Origin: Nageia nagi
Taxonomy: Eukaryota > Pinophyta
Assembly (NCBI GenBank): GCA_050084985.1
Contig: JBITNC010000002.1
Coordinates: 1,178,001-1,242,000, forward strand
Reading direction: 5' to 3'
Length of the DNA: 64,000 nucleotides
In this document: one piece after another, positions 23,667 through 34,717 of the stretch
How the letters are laid out: each line of letters begins with the position of its first letter
Numbering within the stretch: position 1 is the stretch's first letter
Notes under the pieces: generated by a model
The model's database searches: none
Told to the model about the DNA's origin: nothing
What the model saw: only the letters and a program-made list of their open reading frames with translations
Position numbers and translations under genes: made by a program

Positions 23667-24511
23667 TGTTGCAATGAAAATTGAGCTGGAATATAGAATA
23701 ACATAAAATAAAAATTACTCTTCAATCTTCATTGAACCTCAAATTATATAACATAGATAAACATGTTGTAATTGCAAAATGATATTCAATCTCAGTTCAA
23801 ACTACAATTTGCCCTTAGAAGGGACTTTTATAAATGTATGTGCCAAAATAAGAGTATTAGATCTCCATTGTTTTAGGGTTGCTTGCTTCTCTTCTTGATG
23901 TAGACAACCTGTAAATCCTACACACATGCAAGAGACAATAACATCAAAGCATCTATGTGTAACATTGTATTAAAATGAAACTAGCATAAAAATAATAAAA
24001 GGAATGAATTCATAAGATTTTGGTAGCATTACCCTACTTCAAAATTGGATTCAATTGGGGTCAATTTGGATCATCCATATTGCTTTGTATTAGCTTGTAT
24101 TTATAGATTTTCAGGTGAGACATTTCAAGGATGGAAAGGGGAAGTGAAGAGCCACCATAAGTCGTAACTGACCTCCTCTATCCACCTCATCATGGAAGAC
24201 GAAGCATTCCAACTTTCTTTTTTGATTTTTGTTCAGTTGTTGTAGAGTCACCAGCATTTGTATATCGAACACCGACGATCACCTCGAAATGCTGACGTTC
24301 GATATAGAACGTCGACGACTGGTTAACTATATTAAAATGACCACCTAAAAGTCAAATTTCATCAAAAGGGGGTCATGTGACCATTCATTTTGCATACACT
24401 CGATGAGAGCTATCCAATAATAGGGTTTCTAAACCTATTTTATGTTATCACACCGAGTTATGATTATTATAATGTTACTTAGTTAACGAGGGACATTTTT
24501 AGGTGTCTACA
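23667..24511 (-). repeat. Element 1, 3' LTR
   Basis: 845 bp, TGTTGCAATG...GGTGTCTACA. About half of its differences from the 5' LTR lie in the 80-bp CpG-rich block near 24249-24325. Confidence 0.97.
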
Positions 24512-24525
24512 TTTTGCCCCTTTTT
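24512..24525 (-). promoter_or_regulatory. Element 1 polypurine tract
   Basis: AAAAAGGGGCAAAA on the minus strand, directly beside the 3' LTR and identical to that of element 2. Confidence 0.85.
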
Positions 24526-25240
24526 GAAATTATCAACCAGAAAATGCGATTGATGATTTCAAAAATATAGAATGGGAAGCTTTGTTTCTTGACTGTTTAT
24601 TGTTGCCTTTTTACAATGTAAGTTTTGGCTCAATTTCTTAGGTGAATCAAACTTTTGATTTATCAAATTATGATAAAATGTGTTTTCTTTTTACATTTGA
24701 TGTAATTTTGAAAATAAGTTTGCATATACCTTAGAAGTAACTGTTTTCAGTATGAAAATGTGTTGAGCTTGTGTGACAGCTACATGACATTTCTATTATG
24801 TCATTTTATGTGTCTAAGCACACATGTACCGTATAAGCCTTCCTTAGTATATGAGTTTTGATGGTGTTGTCTTTTGTCCCGACAACAGGGTTTCAAGATG
24901 ATCTCATGTAACAAAGATGCATCACAGTTTATCATTATTTGATTTCTTTGACCAATTTAAGGCTATTTTTGAGAAAAACATAATGTTTTCAGGGCTATTT
25001 CCAAATGCAATGTCTTACTTCCAGTCACTAGTGTTTAGTTTCAGTCACCGACATTCATCTTTAAGTTGCTGGTGTTTAGTAACAGTCACCGACATTCGTA
25101 TTCAGGTCGCTGATCTTTGAAAAAGTAAAAGTTTTATCCTTTTCTCATATGTTTCTTAGCTATCCCTTTCATGATCTACCAGGGCTATTTACTAGTGCTG
25201 ATTCATCAATTTCCAGCCGTTGATATTCACCATATTCAAC
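24526..25240 (+). other. Non-coding stretch between 3' LTR and PMD gene, element 1
   Basis: This would be the upstream region of the antisense PMD gene. It has no clear core promoter. A cluster of the short motif (GTCACCGACATTC and GTTGCTGGTGTTTAGT variants) lies at about 25021-25110. The equivalent part of element 2 is split by the insertion (23442-23666 and 41401-41848), with its cluster at about 41636-41725. Confidence 0.6.
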
Positions 25241-27639
25241 ATGCCTCCACATAGACGCCCCACCGGATGTTCTCGACCTATCCGGGAAGAGGTAGGGTTT
25301 TGTACTAACCTCCTTTTCTATTTTTTATTTATAGTTTGTAATTTACCCATTTAATTTAAAAATTGCAACCGTGAATGTTATTAAAAAACTATTTTGGTCA
25401 TTTGTATAGGATAAACTTTGTAGATTAGGCTTTTATTTGTGTTTTTTTATGAAATTTTTTCTATTTCCACCGTGGTCACCGACCTGAGTCGAGCAGCTAA
25501 CAGAAATGCTAGCATTTGAAGGTCGAACGTCAGTGACTGAGTGTTGAGGATTACAAACGTTGGTGTTTCATTATGAAATGCCATTTTTCCTTTCTTTTTT
25601 TTTTGAACTAACTTTTAACATCATACAGGTTCGAGATGTTTTTGAGCCTCGAGGCAAATATCCTTCAATTTTACAGGAGGGTAGAGATTTTCTGGATCCT
25701 ACCGATCATGCCTTTTTTAGGTCCATTGGTTTTGGAGTGGGCCCATACATGGGTCGCATTCATTGGGACTATCCTTTATTAGCTGCATTATTAGATAGAT
25801 GGGATGCAGTTACATGCACTTTTCATTTTCTGATAGGGGAGATGACTATTACGGTAGAGGATATACACAGATTATATAGACTCCCCATTCATGGATGGAG
25901 GATTTTACCTGTAGTTGATAGAGCAGGAGCTCTACTTGCCATTTCTTATTTGTATGAAGTTGATCAAGTTGACACTATTATTTTCGAGATTATTTTAGGG
26001 GGCATCAGATATTATCAGTATTGGCTAGAAGATCAGCAGAGGATGATCTGATTTTCATATTTGATGGGTTAGTTCAGTGCTATGCTCTCCTTGATACTGG
26101 CAGTGGGAGGTTTCCATGGTCGTTGTTGCCTATCATTGCAGATATGATACGACATGGTATAGTGTATGCTTGGGCACCCACATTATTGGCCCAAATTTAC
26201 AGAGAGTTGTTTTTCTATTCACAGGGGCATAGGGCCTCTTTATCAGTCATCATTACATTACAGGCGTGGGCCTATGAGCATATTGTTGTGGCTCGTCCTT
26301 TAGGATTACTGATGCCTAGATTTGATAGCAGCTCGGATTATGTGGCTGGTATAGTCAGATGGTGTGAGGACTATTATATTCACCCATTAGATGGAGTCCA
26401 TCGAGATGTGGGCTATTACCGTCACATGCTTAGTCACTTGATTTTTGATCAAGTGAGATTTAGACCTTACCGCTCATATCCTATATGGAGAGAGCTCACA
26501 GCTGAGCTTACTGGCATCTGGTAGCCACATGTTCTGAGTGGTCATAGGGTAGATTTTCTAGATTACTTTCATTATGAGTGGGTGCACCATCAGTTTGGTT
26601 TGATTCAGGATGTGCCTACCCCAGCAGTGCCATACCAGAGAGAGGATACTATTCCAGCTAAGGGTGTACAGCCACTAGTTTATGCAGAGCCCGATCCTAC
26701 TCAGGAGGAGAGACCATTAGAGGATGACATTGGAGAGGATGATGTAGGAGTGTCTGAGGCTTTCAGAGCCTAGTGGGAGGAGGGAGATAATGGTATAGGG
26801 GGTCAACGTGTACATCAGTGCATTGATGTTGCTAATGAGTCGGGTGTAGCAGTAGCAGAGGGAGAGGTAGGTGAGGAGCCTACAGGAGCGACAGCTGCAA
26901 GAGCTGAGGCTACTGGTGAGGAGGTCATGGTGGATCCTTCAGAGGATTTGACTCCTGAGGAGGAGGCTACAGGTATTGGTGAGGATAGAGCTACCCCAGC
27001 AGGTACACGTAGAGTTGAGGAGGCTCCTACTACTCAGGTACCTAGCATTAATACTTTGCTAGGAGATATTTATGAACTGAGACACCAGTTAGCACAGGTT
27101 CATTCACATATGTACAGATACAAGGCTAAGCATGATAGGTATAAACATGAGAGAGATGAGCTCATTCTTCTCTACAGGGAATTCAGGCCCATCAGTTCGA
27201 TGCAGCATCAGCCTTTAGGGGTGAGCCTTCGATTGTTCATCGTGATATTTATCAGTAGCAAGATTTTTATAGTAGTATAGTATAGTCATGGCTGATAGGT
27301 GTTCCAACTTTTACTTCGAGGGCTCAGTATCCTATACCTCTAGACAGTTATATACCTATAGACATCTTAGCTTATCAGATAGGTAGCAATGTACAGGGCA
27401 CGGTTGGATCACCTAGCAGGACTCAAAGGTCTCAAGGTCTTTCTAGCAAGAGTGGTACACCTTGGGCATCTCCCTTAGGGGCTATCGGTTCAGTCGAGTT
27501 ACGAGAGGCTCAGTGTCCGGGTAGTCCTACAGGATCTGTAGGTACTACTCCTTCAGGTCAGAGCATCAGAGATACTGATAGATGGCAAAGATGACCTAGC
27601 AGTCCTAGCATACCAGGCAGTGGTTGGGGCAGTCCATGA
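25241..27639 (+). pseudogene. PMD (plant mobile domain) cargo gene of element 1, intron-containing, antisense to gag-pol
   Basis: Exon 1 (25241-25291) encodes 17 residues starting MPPHRRPTGCSRPIREE and ends at a GTAGGG donor. The intron is 25292-25628 with a TCATACAG acceptor. Exon 2 (25629-27639) starts VRDVFEPRG in the same phase. PMD hallmarks follow: YPLLAALLDRWDAVTCTFHF, GEMTITVEDIHRLYRLPIHG, WAPTLLAQIYRELFFYSQGH, LQAWAYEHIVVARP. Then come a long acidic Glu-rich stretch, a coiled-coil-like patch (ELRHQLAQVHSHMYRYK) and a Gly/Ser/Pro tail; about 690 codons in all. It is broken by a TGA at 26049-26051 and a nearby 1-base loss, TAGs at 26522-26524 and 26771-26773, a second 1-base shift near 27165, and further stops in the tail. 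PMD proteins such as MAIN act in nuclear silencing in plants, and PMD genes are known as transposon cargo; the role here is unknown. Confidence 0.85.
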
Positions 27640-29593
27640 GGATATTCTTTTTGTGATGTTATCTTTCTATATGCTTATTGTACCCATGCAGTTTTATTTG
27701 ATGATGATGTTAGGATGACCGTTTGCTGGACTGTTATGATGTATAGGTGGACCTTTGATATTCATTATATGATATATGATGTTATGATGACTTTCATTTT
27801 ATATGTGGATGGGTATAATGTGATGTTAGGTAGCTCATAATCATCTTTTAATTACTTGATGATGAATGGATGTTAATGATATATACAATCTCAAAATGTA
27901 TGATGTATGATTTTGACTGCGGAATGTATGATGTATAATTTTGAGGTTATCTTTTTATAATTTATGATGATAAAATATATATCAACAAATTAATTTGATG
28001 ATGCTATCAATCCTCAAAAGTAGTTTAATAATAGGTATGAGTGAACAAATGAATCTAAGATAAGTTATTTAAGGACATAATTTTATTATATTTTCACGGA
28101 ATCAGATGCATCATTTTCCGCACTTGGCAATTTTACAATAAACATAACGACATGACAAACTAATGACTTATGGGTACATATGAACATTAACTTTATCTTG
28201 GTCAGGGGAACAATAAATAATCATTCTTATCCTTTCCAAAGAAAAGCAATTTTAATAATGTTCCAAGGTAATGGATAATAGTAAAATGAATTGACGTGAC
28301 ACACTAGTGACCTAATGGATGCATATGAACATTAACTTTATCTTGGTCAGGGGAACAATAAATAATCATTCTTATCCTTTCCAAATAAAATCAATTTTAA
28401 TAATGTTCAAAGATAATGATAATCTTGAATGATTTAACAAAATGACACAAGTGGTTCTAGACACAAACAATATGCAACTTATGACAACAGATTAGGTGAT
28501 TTTAGCTTAACGACCAAGTTATTACAACATCTACCTTATCTTTCTTTATTTCCAGATCTAATAACCTAAGATGATATCAAACAATATTGTTATATGTTGA
28601 TAAGAGAATCTAAAAACTCCAGTGTGTGTAGTGAGGTTCATTTCCCTTCTTAGATCATTTGAGATGAAATATCCTAGAGACATTAATAAGCTAGTCTATC
28701 CATATGAAACGTATAGAGGTCCATAGGAAAGAAGGTCGCTAACCAAAATGGACATATCACCACTCGTAAGGTATGCCCCATTGCCAAACAGGCATCCATA
28801 GCCCCGATGAGGATTAACCCCTCGATCTCGATATAACCCAAGAATCTTTGTAGCACTTTTTCTCTTTCTTCTCTCTTTTTTTTTTTTTCTTCCTTCTCTC
28901 CTTTTTTTTTTTTTACTATCAAACGATTCTTGGGTTCGAGATGGAGTGAATAATAGGATAGACACATAAATTTCACTCTTAATGTCTCTTAGAATGATTT
29001 CATTCAAATTCTCTTCGAAATTTTTTAATGTTATAAGTGTTTGGAGTTTATGGATTTTCCCTCAAACACAAACTTTATGTTTTTCTATCATCTATGGTAT
29101 ATCATCTCTTTATGAAAGAAAAGACAAAGTGAATGTGGTGATAACAAGGAGATTATTCTAAAATGACCTTTTCACACATTACACATTTGTGGGATAACAA
29201 CTTTTACAATGACATACAACATATACTCACATCACACAAGGGCAGGGCACCCTATTGCCAAGTAACCTTTAGATGTTTCCATCTAGGTAGATTTTATAAT
29301 TTTATAATTTTTATGTATTTTATATTTTTCATATTTTTGGGATTTTATAATTTTTCTATTTTTTTTTTTTTTTTATTTTTATTTTTTTTATTTTTTTAGG
29401 GTTTTATAGTTTTTCTCGGGAATCTATTCAGGACGCGTTTAAATCGAGTTTGCACTGCCTCAGGATTGAATGGGAAATATGTTGAACTAAACAAAAAACT
29501 AAAATCTAATATCACTTGATTATGACAAATTTTAGGAACACAATAATCTAAGTGTTCAGAAGTCACGGTTTGGGCAATTAAGATGATTCGTTC
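27640..29593. other. Convergent non-coding region between PMD gene and orphan ORF, element 1
   Basis: Two transcription units on opposite strands end here. It contains a two-unit 145-bp tandem duplication, a pyrimidine-rich run (about 28855-28915) and T-rich stretches (29280-29400). The overlapping minus-strand frames near 28683-29007 come from that tract and are not called. The pattern suits termination and polyadenylation for both units, but no site can be fixed. Confidence 0.6.
28141..28430. repeat. Two-unit tandem repeat, 145-bp period, element 1
   Basis: CATTAACTTTATCTTGGTCA recurs at exactly 145 bp, followed each time by AGGGGAACAATAAATAATCA. Element 2 has the same two units with the same period (44809-45098), so the duplication predates both copies. 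Confidence 0.85.
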
Positions 29594-30607
29594 TTAATAT
29601 CTCAAAGTCTGGTTGTAAGTACAATCAATTATAATTTTAGGCTTTTTTGTGGGCCACAGGAGACAGAAATATATCATTAGATCATATTCTGATTTAGGAG
29701 AACACCATAGTTCAAATGCATCGATACAAACAATAACTTGAGATCTATTTATTTTGACCTCCCAACCGTAAGATTCACGTATATCATAGAATGTCAAGGC
29801 CAGTTGTTGTTGAATTTCAATAGGCATGGAAAAGATGTTTGAATATAAAGGAGTAGGAACGTTATGAATGACTTTCATAAACAGATCTCTATCATACCTA
29901 TTTTCGAACCCAGGGAGATAATTTCCATTATTTTGTACTCTATGTCCTTTTGATAATTTTTTGATAATCTCATTTCTAATCTTTATTTGATTTATCATTG
30001 TAAGTTCAGCAATACGGTAAGCTTGTCTTTCTTCCAACTTTCATTTCCTAATTATAGGTCGCATTTGTATGCAAGAGAATCTGTTGATTTGCCTATAGTG
30101 TTGTTGTGATGTTCTAGGAGGGAAGGCCACAAAAGCATTTGAAAAGTCATAAGTCACCCTTTTATGAGGTAAATAAGGTAAGAGTTCATCCATCCATTCC
30201 AAGTTTTTAGTTAATTGTTCAACGCAGTTCATCCTAGCTAAAAGGAGTGAAGGCTTCGTTAATTGACACCTTATGTTGATCCTTGGCCTTCCATAAGGCC
30301 ATTGTAGACAAAAGGCCATTATTTCTTGTGATATTCGTTCCATATGTGTGAAATAAATTTGCAAACCTAAATTAATACAGGCTTCATATCCAAAGAAAGT
30401 GACTTCCCAACTAGTATTCCTACCACGAAACATATTATACGTTCTTTCATATTGCTCATCAATAGTCAACCATAAATAATTCAAGAGATCCATATCAAAG
30501 TTATGTTTCAAATATGTTAATGCGAAGTCACCTGGATATCTGGGCGGTGGAAATCGTACTTGTGGTTGCACGAAGCTACCTTCAGCAGATTCCTTTGCCA
30601 GATTCAT
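29594..30607 (-). pseudogene. Orphan ORF downstream of integrase, element 1 (two related halves)
   Basis: I do not recognise this protein. It starts MNLAKESAEGSF at 30607, 110 bases after the pol stop, and runs about 337 codons in one frame with a single TGA at 30041-30043. The two halves resemble each other. The first has SWEV, then IMAFCLQWPYGRPRINIRC; the second has GWEV, then LMIYFCLLWPTKKPKIIIDC, with similar spacing. This suggests an old internal duplication. There is no signal peptide, transmembrane run or zinc-finger spacing, so an envelope-like role is not supported although env-like genes can occupy this place. Element 2 carries the same ORF. Confidence 0.65.
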
Positions 30608-30717
30608 CTTTCTATTTTAATCATTAACATTTGACAAATATTAATATTTTTATTTATTCATTGTTTTAATTAATAATAAAATAAAACAAAAGAAAACTAA
30701 TATACACTTTTCCCTTT

Positions 30718-31967
30718 TTATGTATAGAAGGGTCGGAGATGCATGATATTTATAGGTTCACGCTCTTCATTTCCTTCTAAATCTGATAAATGATAAGTTC
30801 CCTTACCAAATTTTTTCTTAATGATGTACGGTCCTAACCAATTTGGAGCAAACTTATCTCTAAGCTGTCGTTCTAGTCGTGAAGTTTGTTGATTTTCTTT
30901 TAAGACCAAATCACCTATTTTGAATTCACAAATTAAAGCTCTTTTATCAAAATCTCATTTTATCCTCCTCTGATAAACATGCATGTGCTCTAAAGCATTA
31001 ATATGTTTTTCATCTAAAAGTAATAACTGGTCTAAGCGAGTTTGTCTTGCTTCCTCGTCAGCATTTTGCTCACTTAGATTTACTCTAAGAGATGGTATCT
31101 CAAGCTCTATGGGTAAGATGGCTTCTGTTCCATAAACTAAAGAGAATGGCGTTGCCCCAATGGGAGTGTGTACACTAGTATGATAAGCCCATAAGGCTTT
31201 CAGTATTTGCGTATGCCAATCTTTATGAGAATCATTTACTATTTTTGCTAAAATGTTCCGAATAGTTTTGTTAGTAGCTTCTGCCTGTCCATTACCTTGT
31301 GGATAATAAGGAGTGGAAAAACTTTGTTTAATTTTATACTTGTCACATATACATTTTACATCCTTATTTTTAAAATTCTTTCCATTATCCATAATTAATT
31401 GGTTTGGTATACCGAATCTACATATAATATAATTTTCTATAAAATCAGCGATTCATGCACCCATAGTGGAAGTCATAGGAATAGCCTCTACCCATTTAGT
31501 AAAATATTCAATTGCTATAATAATGAACTTGTGCCCACCAGAGGATGTAGGTGTAATTTGTCCTATTAAATCTAAGGCCCATTTAGAGAATGGCCAAAGT
31601 GATTGTATAGGATGTAGCTCCTGAGACGGTTGTGAAAATAAATGAAAGTATTGTTGACACTTAAAGCACTTTTTAACATATTCACAACAATCCTTTTCCA
31701 TAGTAGGCCAATAATACCCCATCCGTATTAATTGCTTTACAAGTGCAATGCCATTAAAATGTCCTCCACATATTCCATCATGGGCGAAGGACATAGCTTT
31801 TTTACTAACATTCCATTTGAGACATCTAAGTAATATACCATTGAAATTTCATCGATGCAAGATATCCCTATCAAACAATATTTAGCCGCTTTAATTTTAA
31901 ATGCTCGTCGTGATGATTTATTAAGGTTTGCAGGAAGAGTTCCAAATTTTAAAAAGTCTATCAATTC
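30718..31967 (-). pseudogene. pol: Integrase region of element 1 pol
   Basis: Joins the reverse-transcribed DNA to the host genome. Read on the minus strand: an HHCC zinc-binding part (HDGICGGHFNGIALVKQLIR ... CFKCQQ), the core with catalytic Asp in WALDLIGQ, Asp in MDNGKNFKNKDV and Glu in GQAEATNKT, then a C-terminal part (NWLGPYIIKKKFGKGTYHLS) ending IMHLRPFYT. It is broken by a frameshift near 31780, a TGA at 31453-31455 and a TGA near 30954. The domain order and terminal LRPFYT are usual for plant Ty3/gypsy pol. Confidence 0.9.
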
Positions 31968-32606
31968 CTAGTACCAATTATCTTTATCCGTTACGTCAAT
32001 ATTTAATACACTTTGTTCTTCATCTTCTTGTTGTAATGATGATTGAGATAATTGAATTATTTCAACTTGAATTGAAGATTTTTTAGGATATTCTGGGATA
32101 AGAGATCCAATAGAAGCCATAGCGTTTGTGAATCTATTAGATGATCTCGGTGCCACTTCTATACTAAATTGATCAAAAGATTTTAATAATTCCTCAACTA
32201 ACGCTTTATACCTTTGAAGTAAAGGTTCTGTACATTGATAGATTCCTTTCACTTGATTTACGATGAGTAAAGAATCTCCAATAATCTTAATTCTTTTGAG
32301 TTTTAATTTAATAGCAGTTTTCAATGCTAATATCAAAGCTTTGTATTCCGCATTATTATTAGTACAAGGAAATTTAAGTTTAAATGAATACGGTATAGGG
32401 ATTCCTTGCGGTGTTATAAATACAACACATGTTCCACCACCTTATCCACATCGAGAACCATCAAAGTGTATTGTCATATCCCACTCGTCTTCGAGTTCTA
32501 CAGGTATTTCTATTTCATCTAGTTGAAATATCCCATCATCAGGTAATTCAATGACAAGTGGTTTATTATCTTGTAATGGAGCATCGATGAGATAGTCAGT
32601 AATTAC
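31968..32606 (-). pseudogene. pol: Second (archaeal-type) RNase H, element 1
   Basis: An extra RNase H domain between RT-RNase H and integrase, a hallmark of Tat-lineage Ty3/gypsy elements. Visible blocks are WDMTIHFDGSRC (first Asp), KIIGDSLLIVNQVKG (third acidic residue) and RFTNAMASIGSLIPE. The last catalytic Asp is changed to Asn (RFTNA here, RFVDA in element 2), and the YEAL Glu found in element 2 is changed to Lys (YKAL). Stops lie at its start (TAA 32607-32609) and after SRCG. This copy could not be active. Confidence 0.85.
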
Positions 32607-33812
32607 TTATCCTTGTATTGATTTTTGTCTGATAAAATGCAAATCAAATTCAGTTAGGTGCATTATCCACTTTGCAGTTCTTGAATTTTGATAGGTTTTA
32701 TTCATCATATATTTCAATGGGTCTACTTTAGAGATGACATACGTTGTATGATTAAGCATGTAATGTCGGAGCTTTTTAGTAGCGAAAACGATAGCAAGAC
32801 ATAATTTTTCCAAATATATGTATTTAATCTCATAACTCACAAGTGTTCTACTCAGGTAATATATAGCTTGCTCTTTATTATATTCATTCTTCTAAGCAAG
32901 CATTGTTCCTAAGGCAGTTTCAGTAGTAGAAACGTATAACAAAAAGGGTATATCTTTTCTAGGTGGACTTAACACAGGAGGAGATAATAAATATCTTTTA
33001 ATTTCCTCGAAGGCATCTTGTTGCTCTTTACCCCAATGATATTCTGTTCCCTTTTTTAATAGTTTTGTAAATGATTTGTATTTATCCGAAAGTTGAGCTA
33101 TAAACCTCCTGATGGCTTGTAACTTACCCTGTAAACTCTGTAATTGTTTAAGATTTGCAAGAGGTGGCATATCTACAACTGCCTTCACTTTATTAGGATC
33201 TATTTCAATTCCTCATCGAGACATAATAAATCCTAGTAGTTTTCCTGAAGTTACACCAAAAACACACTTTTTTGGATTTAATCTTACTTTATGTTCTAAT
33301 AATCTGTCCAAGACTTTAATTAGGTCTTTTCCATGATCTATTCGATGTTTGGATCTAACCAACAAATCATCAACATAATCTTCTACTATGTCATGCATAT
33401 AATCATGGAATATATAAGTCATAGCCCTTTGATAAGTTACCCTATCATTCTTTAATCCAAAAGGCATAACTTTATAACAAAAGATACCCCACAGAGTTAT
33501 AAAAGTTGTTTTATGTTGATCTTCAGGAGCTATTTTTATTTGATTATAACCGGAAAAGCCGTCCATCAATGATAGCATATCATGTCCTGCTATCGAATCT
33601 ACCAAGCTATCAATGTTAGGTAGAGGGAAATCATCTTTGGGACAAGCTTTGTTAAGATCATAGAAATCTATGCATATTCGTATTTTTCCATTTGGTTTTT
33701 TCATAGGTACCATGTTAGATATCCAATCCGAATAATCTATAGGTTGTATAAATTTAGCTTCTAATAATTTTTGAAGTTCTTCTTTTACCATTAATGCTAT
33801 AGTAGGATGCAT
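32607..33812 (-). pseudogene. pol: Reverse transcriptase and first RNase H, element 1
   Basis: RT copies the element RNA into DNA, and RNase H removes the RNA. RT motifs: KPNGKIRICIDFYDLNKACPK, DDFPLPNIDSLVD, FSGYNQIKIAPEDQHKT, MPFGLKN, active site YVDDLLVRS, and GKLLGFIMSR. The RNase H part includes PFLLYVSTTETALGTMLA and YLEKLCLAIVFATKKLRHYM. A TGA interrupts SR-GIEID at 33212-33210 (CGA in element 2), and a TAG follows GTMLA near 32889-32891 (Gln in element 2). Both stops are private to this copy. Confidence 0.93.
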
Positions 33813-34717
33813 CTTACGTAATTTCTATTTAACCAGTTTAGCATTAGACTTTAAGGCTAAATTATGCGCTACTAGCTTAGGGTCTATTCTAGGCATGTCC
33901 GCATATGACCATGCAAATATTTTTTCTCATTCTTTTAATAAGGTTATAATCTCTTCTTGCTCAGTTTTTGTGAGATTTTCTCCTAATTGAATTATTTTAG
34001 GATTCTAAGGATCATTACTAATATTTATTTCTAAGACCTTTTCAGTAAGCATATGCGATCCTTCTTCTAATTGATTTGGTACCGGTATCCAACCATTATC
34101 GTTAATGCTATATTCTTCATCACATTCTTGAATTTTCTCATTCGTGCATACTTGATCTTTATAGGAATCAAATATGTAATCTACGTTTTTGAATTTGTGT
34201 ACCAAAGGATTGGATGATATAAGAGAAAAATCGGCAATTATTTCATCTGTAGGAGTATTGGCTATTATTTTGATTAAATCATGATTTTCGTTGGCTTCAT
34301 CTATTTATTCACTATTTTGATCTTCAACATCATTCTCTTTTATTATAACCATATTTACCGATGGTATATTGAAACATGAACTAATTGATGATTCGACATT
34401 TCAATTTATTTTTTCTTGTATATCACTTGGTGAGCATGAATGGTTCCAGGGTGGCTCAGTATTATTTATGAAGAGCGCTTTGACCCTTCTAAGACATCCA
34501 TTTCACTTAACTGTTCTTCTCTTATATCAATACTTTCTTGTACTATGGATTCTTTCTCTAAAATCTCTTCATTATAATCCAAATTCTCTTCTTCTGAATT
34601 TTCTAATTTAGCAAGAATTTTACATTCATTTTGATAACCTAATCCCCTTTTATCAGTGGGATATTGATATTGTAATTCAATGATGTCTCGTGGACCTTGT
34701 TCATACTGACCCAATCC
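33813..34717 (-). pseudogene. pol: Protease-RT linker of element 1 pol
   Basis: Low-complexity acidic linker between protease and RT, readable as patches (DYNEEILEKESIVQES; NDNGWIPVPNQLEEGSHM). It then runs into the conserved entry to RT (EKIFAWSYADMP, LRKMHPTIALM). Stops include a TGA where element 2 has CGA (KE-REKVFAW) and a TAG where element 2 has CAA (VK-QKLRK). It corresponds to the single 267-codon open frame 50427-51230 in element 2. Confidence 0.75.

Noticed and set aside
27100-27180. A second PMD intron ending at TTCTCTACAG
   Set aside because: Comparison with element 2, which reads through in frame here, is better explained by a 1-base loss in element 1.
28683-29007. Basic Lys/Glu-rich small proteins on the minus strand
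   Set aside because: They arise from reading through a pyrimidine-rich tract and differ in element 2.
29594-30607. Envelope-like protein for the ORF after integrase
   Set aside because: Position fits, but no signal peptide, fusion-like or transmembrane segment is visible; left as unknown.
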